Part shown: positions 39,071 to 49,956 of the stretch, piece by piece
How positions within the stretch are numbered: the first letter of the stretch is position 1
Layout: each line of letters begins with the position of its first letter
DNA from: Coenobita brevimanus
Lineage: Eukaryota; Arthropoda; Malacostraca; Decapoda; Coenobitidae
Length of the DNA: 64,000 bases
Direction: 5' to 3'
Assembly: GCA_032717465.1 (NCBI GenBank)
Contig: CM064748.1
Location: 8,699,392-8,763,391 of the forward strand
Translations under genes and position numbers: made by a program
Notes under the pieces: generated by a model
Told to the model about the DNA's origin: nothing
The model's input: the letters and a program-made list of their open reading frames with translations, nothing else
The model's database searches: none

Positions 39071-42000
39071 TAATCCCTCGAATATCCGACGTAATAGAGC
39101 CATAGACAGGTCCGGATAGTGGTCCTGTCCGGATATTGGTCCCCAGCTTCTGGACTTGTACTTATGGACGCTAACTCAGAAAAACACCTATACAACTCCC
39201 TCTGGACATGCATAGCACCTATTTAAGACCCAAATCACACCAATAAGGGACATAAAAGACTGAAATAAATGCAAAAGAAGCATAAAATGAGGTTTTTGAG
39301 GTAGGTTGATACAATATTCAACATTCTGGGTACATACAAGTCCCTGGCTCCTGGACTGGTAGTTATGGACCCTAACCTAGCCTAACTCAGAAAAACACCT
39401 CCCTGCTGCACATGCATAGCACCTAAGACACAGCATGTTCACACCAATAAGGGACATAAAAGAGTGAAATGAGGTGTTTGAGGTAAGTATATTATGGAAA
39501 ATACAATAGTGTATAGTATGAAACATTCTGCCTAGTTACAGGAAGTCCATGGCCATCTCGATGAATAACCGCCTCCTCTCCGACTGTGACAGAAAGAAGA
39601 ATTTCCTGAAGCACTTGCAGTACACTGTTCTTGAAGTCTTGCACTGAACTTAGTCATTCGCACTCAGAAGTCCATTCTCTTCACAGTGCCACTCTTGTCT
39701 AACTTATGCTCCATTGTAACTTAAGTGTTGCACTCTGCACTTTAAGTCTTTCCAGTCTTATGACCATTTTCTAAAGCAAAAACACACAAGTATGTTTACG
39801 TTAAATTTAGTCCAAAAACTGTTTGTGTTTCACTCACAACTGTATATCCTTAACACAATGCACTGTTTTTTTTCACTGCACAACACTGTAAATTCCCGTG
39901 TGGTCTAGTGGAGAAGTTCTTGGCGTCTATTCACTGTCAGAGTCCGAGAGTATCGCTGGCAGGTGACCTAGGGGTGCGTCGCTGGGTCGTGGTGATGGCG
40001 TACCCACTGCAGACGACTCTGAAGACAGACTCAAACTCACGTCGAGCGGTGACTCCACCGTGGCTGATGTGCTGGGCTGTGGCTCAGAGCATGAGGGCCT
40101 GTCTTGCGGAGACAACGGAGTGGAGACAGGGCTGGGCACAGCGGGGGTCACTGGCCTGAAAAGACTGTCAATAGTTAATTGACGCAAGGAACTACGATTC
40201 TGACGATTAATGATTCGCTGCCTGAAAGCACGCACTTCCTCCACAAGTCCCAAGGGTCCCATCTCCCTGTCGCAGTCCAGGTGTTCCAGGTAGTCCAGAA
40301 CGAACCCTAGGTGTTCCTGGAGTGCGCTCAGCTTGGGGATGGCTGGAGTTGTGTCATGCTGAGAGGAGTCCGCATCATCATCGCCGTCCTCGTCGGAATC
40401 TTCAAGCTGGGTACTGACACCTACAACTGAAGATGGTATCTCGATATCAGACAAGGTCTGATACCCAGGATCGCCCTCGTCGTCATCCAACCACTCACGC
40501 ACGTCGTCCACATCAACATCGTTGCCATGCGTACATAGACGTGCATGGAAGTCATCCACGTCAAAACCTAGGAAATCGTACTTCACATCCGTTCCGAGAA
40601 GCAGACGAGACCAACCATTTTCTAGAGTCTTGACAGGGATTTCCTTCCATGCACTGGCCCAGTTGTAGATTGCAGACTTGATGTTGTAGCGGCGAAGGTT
40701 TTCCAAAGTCCGCTGGCCTCGCGTGTCCCGTCCCTCCCTGCGCTCCTCCTCGTCCTCGAGAACAACCATCACCTCGTCCAGGAACTTCCTTCGGTACAGC
40801 CTCTTCGTTGCCACGATCACTCCTTGGTCCATTGGTTGGATGAGAGCAGTCGTATTAGGTGGCAGAAACATGCACCTAATATGGCCATTCTCAGCCACAA
40901 AGTCCTTGTTGCACGGGTGGGCAGGTGGATTGTCGAGGAGAAGGAGGGCCTTTACCTGGTCGCGTGGGATTCCCAGTTTCTCCGTCTGGTAATGTATGAC
41001 CTCCTTGACGAAATGGCGGTGGAACCAGTCTTTGAAGATCTGGGCTGTAAACCATGCCTTCAAAGAATGATACCAGACAACAGGTAGGACATCCATCACC
41101 CCACGAAGACACCGAGGCTGCTTTGCGCGGCCAGCAATAACGGGCTTAAGCCGGTGCATGCCGTTAGCATTGGCACAACACAAAGCAATTATCCGTTGCT
41201 TGGAGAGCTTGCGGCCAGGTACACACTTCTCCGTCTCCTCGGCTAGAGTGTTCGTTGGCAAAAAGCGATAGAATAAACCAGTTTCGTCAGCGTTGTAGAC
41301 TTGACCGAGAGTGAGGCCCTCTCTGTCGATCAAGCCCTTCACCTTGTGCCGAAACTTGTCAACTCCATCCTCGTTAGCGTCCAAAGCTTCGCCATGAGCT
41401 TTACGGTTGGTAAGGCCATGCCGTAACTTAAATGTGAAGAGGCAACCCTCGGATGCCTTGAAGTCTAGGGCGTCGTGAAGCCTGGCAAACTTCTCAGCAG
41501 CAGCCTTCAGCTCCGTACCACGTACCATCACACCAGCAGCACGTTGCTGTCGATACCAAATCAACGTGGAGCGGTCGACTTCAGCAAACTTGGTAGTAAA
41601 CATCACTTTCCTCTCCACGTTGCGTTTGCTTCTCAACGAGTAAGTCAGCCGTGTACTGCATGAGTTTGTCTCGGGATCTCTTAATATCAAACAAAGTAGA
41701 TTGGGCCAGGCTGAACTCGCAGATGATGCGGGAAGAAGACCACCCTACATCTACTTTCTCCAATATCTCCCGCTTTTTCTCCAGAGTCAACACCATTCTC
41801 TTCCTCTTCTCAGGCGGCGGGGCCATCATCACACACACAAAGGAGAGGCACGAGAGCAGCAGGAGTGGCTGCAGCAGGTAAGGCACCACCACAAAAGCAA
41901 GCACGTGGGCAGCCATGACGACGAGTGTGCACTTGCGACGAGAGACAGGCGGAAAGTGGGGAGGATGCAGGGGCGCTCTAGCGGATGTCGGAGAAATGAT

Positions 42001-42153
42001 GCACCACAACAAAGCTGCCCCGCGCCCTGCCTGCTAAGTTCAAATTACGGGCGGGATTTTTTTTTTTTTTTTTTTTCCGGACCATTATGGGAATATTGGA
42101 TCCTGGGACAATTATGTCCGGTTAGTGGGGATGTTCGGATATTAGAGGGATTA
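39071..42153 (-). mobile_element. Tigger-1 DNA transposon, complete ends (copy B)
   Basis: TA at 39,071-39,072 and 42,152-42,153; same inverted ends as copy A. Noncoding 3' region with the same diverged duplication. Differs from A by scattered substitutions and short indels. Confidence 0.9.
39927..41828 (-). pseudogene. Tigger-1 transposase with 1-nt frameshift (copy B)
   Basis: The N-terminal part (41,581-42,012 frame) runs from MMAPPPEKRKRMVLTL through the first HTH to LMQYTADLLVEK, then leaves frame. An extra T in GAGTAAG at about 41,641 (GAGAAG in A at about 14,921) causes the shift. The rest (second HTH and DDE) is open for over 560 codons, with NADETGLFYR, LLLLDNPPAHP and QPMDQGVI all intact. 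Differences from A include DRSTL for DHSTL, EGCLF for EGWLF, KFRHKV for EFWHKV and RIIAL for RISAL. Without the shift the protein would have A's length. Confidence 0.9.
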
Positions 42154-43003
42154 TTTATTAACATTAGGGATAGGGTTGTCAGAGATAGACAGAAAAAGAC
42201 CTTGGACGAGGTCATTGAGTGTGACCTCAGGGTTAAGGATCTGATAGGGAAGTTGCCTGAGATGAGCAGCATGGAAAGCTGCCATTAGGTGACCAAGGCT
42301 GACACATGCAAGCATGGTGGAGCCTTTTAAAAACTAAACTAAAATGAAACTTTGTCTTTTTGTAATGACAGTTTACCAAAAGTGATTCATTCAAAATATG
42401 CATGATACTGGGTAGCAATTTTTTACGTGTTGATCAGGTTAGAATTTTTTGCATGGTTGGTATTGTAGGCTTTCAAGGTTAGGTTTAGTGGCAGTTGTTG
42501 GTGGTTAAAATTATGGTGGGTATTTGGGGACAAAACCTCTCTGTTAGGTTAGGATGCACTGGTGCGTCCAGTCGGCGATATTGTGTGTAAACGCACTGCC
42601 TTGGGGCATTTTTAATAACCTGTCTTAATATACAGTAGTTATCTTTATAGTATTGGGCTTCCGGAACCTACCTCCCCATTTTACCTGTAAATATATGTAA
42701 TGTTTTAGGACGAACTTGATTCAGCACGATGTTGTGCGTGACCTACCTAGTGTTGTATGTGGTCTGTACTATTTTGTTACTGATTTGCTGAAGCCATGTC
42801 TGATAAGGGAAAGAGTTGGATGATGATGGTGGTTTTAATGTAGTATATTATGCTTTTTGTAATTTTGTTATAGTCTGTGGACTGGGCTGGCTGTAAGGGG
42901 TGATGGGGAGGCCAGGTTTAATAAAACAAACTTTATTGAAGGTTATTTAAAGTTTGACATCATTATCATCGTCATCATCCAGATGTATTTTCCCACCTAA
43001 AGA
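42154..43003 (+). pseudogene. RTE-B C-terminal end and 3' UTR (copy B)
   Basis: Counterpart of 15,441-16,287 with the same AATAAA and ATCATTATCATCGTCATCATC tail. Confidence 0.6.
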
Positions 43004-43004
43004 T

Positions 43005-43033
43005 AATAATAATAATAATATTAATAATAATAA
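43005..43033. repeat. (TAA)n / (TTA)n run: 3' tail of the L2-like element
   Basis: AATAATAATAATAATATTAATAATAATAAT-type run directly after AAAAGGCCAGATT on the minus strand. The same run in copy A (16,288-16,310) is joined to Tigger-3. Confidence 0.85.
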
Positions 43034-45802
43034 TCTGGCCTTTTGTTTCTCAAAAGCGCCAGTTCTGCCTTTGGGAATTCACTAGCGCTCGATACACATA
43101 CATTATTTTTACAATTACAAGAATTGTGACATTTCTTGTATATAATACAAGCTACATCATATACACATGAAAGTGGCAATAATTAAACCCTATAATCATC
43201 TGTCATAGTACCTCTCTCCAGGTCGTAGCATTTTGAAAAAAGAAAGGCTTTCAGCTGTCTCTTAAAGGATTCAACAGTGGAGAGTTGTCTTATGGACAAT
43301 GGCAATCTGTTATATAATCTAGGGGCTCTATACGCAAAAGAATGATCAGAGAAAGATGACTGGTGAATGGCTCCTGGCTCATCAAGACGCAAGGAATCAT
43401 CTTCTCTGCGTAACATCACACCCGGGCGTGTCGATGGGAGTTTTAACAATTCAGCAAGATACTTCGGTTCACCAAACTTAAGAACCTTGAATGTAATAAG
43501 ACACAGTTTAAATTCAGTTCCAGCCTTTACTGGTAACCAATGCAACTCAATCAGAAACGGGGTAGTTGAGGTTCTCGTGGGTAGACCAAAGATAAGTCGT
43601 GCTGCCCTGTTCAACACAGACTGAACTTTTGTTAGTATATTATTTGGAAGACCAACCCACAGTTAACTACAATAATCAACACGAGGCAAGACCTCTGCAT
43701 GGACCAATGTTAAGAGGAACCGTCTGTTCAGGAATTTTCTCACAGAGGACAGATTTCTGATATGCAAGTTACACCCTCTTACAACCTGATTAATATGTTC
43801 TTTGTAATTTAACTTAGAATTAAAATAAACACCCAGATTTCGAACAGAACTGACTGGGTGAAGCTGTGACACGCCAATGTTCAAAGCCAGGGCATTGTCA
43901 GTGTCAGCACCCCTTCTGTTTCCTCTGATGATGATGATCTCAGTTTTACCATCATTCAGCTTAAGTTTCCTCTTAGCCATCCAAATCTTAATATCAGACA
44001 TTAGAGATTCAAACTTTATCTTAATATCAGATATTTGATATCTGAACATAGAGCTGGGTGTCATCAGCATGAAAATGATAGGACACATCATGAGCATCAA
44101 GTAAAGATGATAAGCTACTTGTGTAGATAGTAAATAGAATTGGACCCAAAACTGATCCTTGAGGGACTCCAAATAGAAGTGGAGCAGAATCAGAGCAAGT
44201 GTAATCAACAACCACTCTCTGAGATCTGTCCGACAGATACGACTTAAGGAGCAAAAGGGCACTATCACGAACGCCGTAAAAATACAGATCATCCAACAAC
44301 AGTTTATTATCTACTGTATCAAAAGCTGCAGACAGATCCAACAGAACTAGGAGAGAGGACATCCCACTACAAGTGTTTGCCACCAAGTCACTCTAAATCC
44401 TTGTTAGTGCAGTTTCAGTTGAATGGTATTTTCTGTATGCTGATTGAACAACAGGAAGAACTCTGTTGTGTTCCAGTAGTGGTAAGAGTTGGTCAAGTAT
44501 GGCCCGCTCAATAATCTTGGATAAAAAAGACAGGTTAGAGACGGGACGATAATTTGTCATGCTCTCGACATCAAGGCCAGGTTTCTTAATTAGGGGCCTA
44601 AGCAAAGCACATTTCTCAGACTGCACAAAATTACTTTCTATGAAGCATCTATTTATTATGCTGCAGATAAAGTCTGCAGCGTGCTCATACACATCCGGCA
44701 GTTGTGACATGTTACATGGATTGAGTGAGCAAAATGTTTTATTAAGTTCTCTGATGTAACATTTGACTTTGTTTACATCCAGCGGATGAAATGTTGAAAG
44801 CAAATGATCCCCGGTGCACCGTGGCTGGAAGTCAATTGAGTACGCTTCACTAGGAGAACTGCTGTCTAAATCACTTCTTATGCGAGACATCTTAGTTGTA
44901 AAAAATGAAGCAAAATCAGAAGCCAATTGGGTATCAGATACAGAAGTTGGTTTAACAATTACATTCCTCCGATCAACCAAATTGTTCACAACTGCAGAGA
45001 GCTTTTTTTTATCACCACCACATGAATCAACTTTATTTTGATAATACCTAGCCTTTTGGGCTTTTACAGTGTGAACGACTGCTCTTCTCGCAAAAACATA
45101 AGGCAAACGAGTTACTTCGGTCCGCTGCAAGCGCCACTCACATTCTGCCCTTCTACGTTGTCTACACAAAGAGTTAAAAGATGGACCATACCACGGAGAA
45201 TCATCATGTACAGTGATTGTTTTTACTACCTCAAGACAATAATGGTCAAAAACTGACCTGAGCTCGTTGTTGTAAATATCAACCAATTCACCAGAAGAAA
45301 GACTTGAAGAATCGATGGAGTTTAAACGTTGATCATTTTCAAGACGCATCAACTGGCGGTCAACATTCCTGTAATTCCTGAACCTGATGACCTTGTTATA
45401 TGAAGGGGATTTCGGGACATCAAAACTAAGAGTGGTCAGAGCATGATCAGACATGAGGGGGTCAAATGAGTCAACCTCCACATCTGATACGCGCCTGCAA
45501 CCAACAGGGGACAAGACCAAGTCAAGGACATGTCCTGAGACATGAGTTGGATTACTCACATGATTGAAAAAATTGTTCTGGGTGATCAACTCAGGGAATG
45601 CTGAAGAAAATGGTTTTGACTCTGGACTGTCAACCCAATAACTGAAATCACCACAAACAAGAAGTCCTCCAGGTTTAAGAGAAAACCCTTCAAGAAACTG
45701 CCCAAACTCCTCCATAAAACCTCGATCTCTGCCCGGATGACCTGGTCGATAGACAATTACAATTCTAATGGTATTCTGATGGAAATTTATTAATACTTCC
45801 AT

Positions 45803-46318
45803 CCATCCATCCATCCATCATCAAATCCTACATTCCCCCATGAGGAGCGTAGGAGCCCGGGGCTAAGTAGTTGGTCCCAACATTTAAGATGAGAGTGACC
45901 AGCCTCACTCATCCCTGAATGGCATTACATGAGCAATCAACCCCAACCACCCCTTGGATATAAACCTTCACCAGCTCAATCCGATTGGAGCGCAATAACT
46001 ACCCACTAAACCACCAGCCGCCAAAATTTGGTTATATGGTTACCATCCAGCATAGTAAATGGTTTCCTGGTGAAAAGGAAACCATATGGCTTGTCACTCA
46101 GTGTAGAGTCACCCACAGGCAGAAGGAAGAGGAAAGAATGAAGGAAAGAAAGACAGAAGAGGGAGTGTAAAGTGACCCACAGGCAGAAGGAAGAGGAAAG
46201 AATGAAGGAAAGAAAGACAGAAGAGGGAGTGTAAAGTTACCCGTAGGCAGAAGGAAGAGGAAAGAATGAAGGAAAGAAAGACAGAAGAGGATGGAAGGAA
46301 AGAAGGATGGAGGAGAGG
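45803..46318 (-). mobile_element. tRNA-derived SINE, 516 bp, with 14-bp target duplication
   Basis: Perfect ATTAATACTTCCAT repeats flank it (45,789-45,802; 46,319-46,332), and removing it restores the L2-like endonuclease frame. On the minus strand it holds a pol III A box (TGGTTTAGTGGGT, about 46,000-46,014) and, about 35 bp on, a B box GGTTTATATCC (45,957-45,967; 8 of 11 to GGTTCGAATCC). A body region follows and the end is (GATG)n. Upstream of the tRNA part lies a CT-rich array. It needs a partner LINE for mobility; which one is unknown. A decayed tRNA gene is less likely given the tail and target duplication. Confidence 0.85.
46111..46302. repeat. 64-bp tandem repeat, three units, inside the SINE
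   Basis: Unit ACCCACAGGCAGAAGGAAGA, GGAAAGAATGAAGGAAAGAA, AGACAGAAGAGGGAGTGTAAAG starts at 46,111, 46,175 and 46,239. The third unit ends early and runs into GGATGGAAGGAAAG. Purine-rich on the plus strand. Confidence 0.95.
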
Positions 46319-46782
46319 ATTAATACTTCCATAAATTCAAATGAAGATGGGGTCAGGTTTGAGTCAATGAGAGAGACGTTTGCAAGTGCTGCCGAGTAGA
46401 TGAATGCCACGCCTCCTCCCAGATAGTCAGCAGCAGGCCTGGGAATACTAATAATAGAATGTGTCTTAGGCAAAGCATTACGAATAATATCGATATCAGA
46501 CTCATACAACCAGGTTTCAGTCAAGCACAAAATGTCAAGCTCGTGCTGAGTTAGGGTTTCATTAATATAGTCTATCTTATTACGGATGGAACGAATATTT
46601 AAAAGACCCATCCTTAACTGGTTCAAGAGGGACGTAGTCAGTTTTTTGAATGGTCAAAATTGGTGTTTTCAATCAATCTGTTCCTATGAGAAATCATGAT
46701 TGGACAGTCTCTACTTGATGCAAAATGGGCAACCGACTGTGACTTTGAATTAGAATCTTGATGTCTTAAAGAGGAGCAGTTG

Positions 46783-49700
46783 AGGGTAGGGGGGTTTTCA
46801 AGAATACTCCCCCAGTATCCCTGCTTGTCGTAAAAGGCGACTAAAAGGGTTGGCGGAGGGTTAGTGCCCCTCCCCGGAAAACAACTAACTAAAAAACAAA
46901 CAAGAAGCCTCGGACAAGGACTGACCAAACGATGATGACCCAGGACCGGACAAAGGACTTGGTAATGAGTACATGGAATGTAAGAGGAGCGAATGATGAT
47001 GTGAAGGAGAGAGAGATTGTCCAGGTGCTTGAGGGTGCGAAAGTGGATGTATGTGGAATAACTGAAAGAAAATGGAGAGGAGAAAGTGTGGGAGTATGGA
47101 TGGGGTATATGTTCAGGAGTAGGTGAGAATGAGAGGGCAAAGGAAGGAGTATGTATAGTTGTGAGTAAAAGATGGAAGAAGAGCCTAAGACAGTATGGAT
47201 CAGTTGGGTCAAGGATTGTGTGGGTAAAGTTGAAAGTTGGAATACAAATGTTGGCGATTGTGTGTGTGTGTATGCGCCAACGCAAGATCGTGCTAGAAGA
47301 GTGAGAGAAGAGTTCTGGACAAATGTGGAAGTGTGCATGGAAAAGTTTGGAAGGAATGAGAGAGTGTTTTTGATTGGTGATATGAATGGTAAAGTTGGTA
47401 ATGTGAAGGTGGAGGAATAGTTGGTGAGTGGGGTGTGCCTGCTGAGATAGATGAGAATGGGAGTGCGTTAGTGGACATTTGTGCTGGGAGGGGGTTGGTG
47501 ATAGCCAATACCCTCTTCAGGCATAAAATGATCCACAGGTATACATGGCGAGTGATGAGAAGGGTGGGTGGTGAACTGAATGAAAGGAAGGCAATGATTG
47601 ATTATGTGTGTGTGGATGAAAGGATGCGAAGATGTGTAAAGGATGCAAGAGTATATAGAGGTTGGAGGAATGGTCTTTCTGACCACTACTTGGTGGTGGC
47701 CAGAATTAGGATGCAAGAAAGATGGAGGAATAGAAGAAGGGAAAGACGAGAGGAAGGAGTAGTTGCAAGGAGAGTGGAAAGGTTACAAGAGGATGAGAAA
47801 AAGGCAGAGTATAAGAGAGAAGTGGAGGAACGATTGGGGAAATATGAATGGGAGCAGATGGGAGACGTGGATGGTGTGTGTAAGATATTTACAGAAGAAA
47901 TATGTGCAGCATGTGATGTGGTGTGTGGAAGGAAGAGAAGACGGAGGGGGGTGCAAGGAACAGCGTGGTGGACTGAAGAGGTGAAACAGGCTGTGGCACA
48001 AAAGAAGAAAGCATACAATGAATGGATGAGAAATAGGGGCGTGGAAGAAGTTGAGAGGCGGTAGAGAGAGTTATATGTGGAAAGAAAGAGAGAGGTGAAA
48101 AGATTAGTAAGAGAGAGTAAGAAGAGAGTGGATGAGGAATTTGGAAGGAATTTGAGTGTAAAGTGGAGGGACTGTAAGAAAATGTTCTGGAGAGAAGTGA
48201 AAAGAGTAAGACAGGGTGGAAGTGAAGTTAGCAGGGGAGTGAAAGATAAAAATGGTAGATTACTAGTGGAGAAGAGAGAAAAAGTGAGCAGATGGAGAGA
48301 ACACTTTAAGGAATTGTTGAACGTAGAGGATGGAAGTAATGCGAGTATAAGTGGCTGGGGAATGGCTGGGAGAAGGAGGGAGGTGAGAAGACAGGAAGAA
48401 ATCAGTAGGATAGAAGTTGTGGAAGCAATGAAGAAAGTTAAATCGGGGAAAGCCCCAGGAATTGATGGAGTGTGTGGTGAAATGCTGAAGCATGGGGGAG
48501 TGATAGTAGTAGAATGGATGTGGAAGGTGTGCAGATTGGCGTGGGAGGAAGGTAGAGTCCCGGAGGATTGGAAGTCAGGTATAATTATTCCCTTGTACAA
48601 AGGAAAAGGGGAAAAAGAAGTCTGTGGTAATCATAGGGGCATTTGTCTTCTTAGTATAATAGGGAAAGTGTATGGTAGGATACTTATAGACAGAGTTAGA
48701 GAAAGAACAGAGAAATTAGTTGGAGAAGAACAGGGAGGCTTTAGGAAGGGAAGAGGTTGTGTAGATCAGATATTCATTCTTAGATCTTTAGTGGAAAAGT
48801 TTCTAGAGAAGGGAAAGAAGTTGTATGCGGCTTTCATGGATTTGGAGAAAGCATATGACAGGGTGGATAGACAAGGATTGTGGTAAGTGTTAAGAATATA
48901 TGGAGTAGATGGGAAGTTGTTGAATGCTGTGAAGAGTATGTACGATGGTGCGAAGGCTGCAGTGCGTGTGGATGGTGAACTAAGTGAATTTTTCTCTTTG
49001 AAAGTTGGTTTGAAACAGGGATGTATCATGTCTCCATGGTTGTTCAATCTGTACATGGATGGGGTAATAAAAGAGGTACAAGGTAGGGTAGTGGATGTTG
49101 GGGTGGCCCTGGTGAGAGAGGATAGTGTTTGGAAACTCCCTGTACTGTTGTTTGCAGATGATACTGTGTTGTTGAGTGAAGACGAAGGGGAGCTGCAAGG
49201 TTTGGTGGATGAGTTTGAGAGAGTGTGTAAGAAACGGAACCTAAAGGTGAATGTAGGGAAGAGTAAAGTGATGGTCTTTGAGAGAGGTGAAGTTAGTGAA
49301 TGTACAGCGAGGTTGGATGGTGAGGAATTGGAAAATGTGAGTACGTTTAAGTATTTGGGTAGTGTGATGAGTAAGGATGGAGGTTTGGAGGGTGAAGTGC
49401 TTGAAAGGGTGCAGCAGGGAAGAAAGGTTGCTGGTTCTTTGAAAGCAGTGATTAGAAACAGGGAAGTGAGCATGGAAGTGAAAAAGTTACTACATGACAG
49501 TATTGTGATACCAACTCTAACGTACGGAAGTGAAGCTTGGACATTGTTGGAAGGACACAAGTCAAGAGTGAGAGCAGTGGAAATGAGTTATTTAAGAGGA
49601 GCCTGTGGAGTCACGTGGAGAGACAGGCTGACGAATGAGGATATAAAGGAGCGTTGTGGTGTGGATGTGGATGTGATAGGAAGCGTTAGGAGGAACACAC

Positions 49701-49956
49701 TGAGGTGGTTTGGCCATGTGGAGAGGATGGAGGGTGAAAGACTGACGAAGAGAGTGTATGTGAGTGAGGTGGAGGGGGGAAGAGGGAGGGGAAGGCCGAG
49801 GATGAGATGGAAGGATGGGGTGGAGAGGTATATGAGAGAGGGGGGTGTGAGTTGGGAGCAGGGCAGTGAAATGGCGGGGGACAGGGCGACTTGGAGGCGA
49901 TTTGTTTGTGTCCACCCCAAACGGGATTGAGGCATCTGGCAATAGATAGATAGATA
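46783..49956 (+). mobile_element. RTE-1 retrotransposon, near full length (3.2 kb)
   Basis: Inserted in L2-like ORF1. The leader (46,790-46,970) has the conserved GTCGTAAAAGGCGACTAA hairpin and lacks only the first stem arm. Endonuclease: STWNVRGANDDVKEREIVQV, VDVCGITERKWRGESVG, frameshifts near 47,090 and 47,170, FLIGDMNGKVGNVK, a frameshift at 47,415, DYVCVDERM, GLSDHYLVVARI (SDH). Linker to 48,060 (stop). RT: GKAPGIDGVCGEML, GGFRKGRGCVDQIFILRSLV, AAFMDLEKAYDRVDRQGLW, a stop at 48,884, LKQGCIMSPWLFNLYMDG, LLFADDTVLLSEDEGELQGL (FADD at 49,151-49,162), and a C-terminus with WFGHVERMEGERLTKRVYVS. It ends ATCTGGCAATAGATAGATAG. Three frameshifts and two stops. It serves as the reference for all RTE-1 fragments in the window. 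Confidence 0.9.

Larger units (their letters stand above)
43004..46795 (-). pseudogene. L2-like retrotransposon: ORF2 (EN-RT) and 3' end
   Basis: Minus strand. The ORF1 C-terminus (SVAHFASSRDCPIMISHRNR, 46,640-46,795) is followed by ORF2 starting about 46,626: MGLLNIRSIRNKIDYINETL, LTETWL (catalytic E), a SINE inside the endonuclease, LLVCGDFSYWVDSPESKPFS, LSPVGCRRVSDVEVDSFDPL and SDHALTTLSFDV. The linker has SPWYGPSFNSL. The RT has NYRPVSNLSFLSKIIERAIL, LVLLDLSAAFDTVDNKLLLD (motif A), VPQGSVLGPILFTIYTSSLS and HADDTQLYVQI (motif C, about 44,050-44,082). C-terminal codons end at 43,183. Defects: stop at 44,393, a small duplication/frameshift near 44,030, stop at 43,663. The 3' UTR ends in (TTA)n at 43,005-43,033. 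FADDTQLY-type motif C and a tandem-repeat tail fit the L2/CR1 group. Confidence 0.88.

Noticed and set aside
45957..46016. A tRNA gene on the minus strand
   Set aside because: A and B boxes are present, but the acceptor stem does not close, the B box is decayed, and a (GATG)n tail and 14-bp target duplication identify a SINE.
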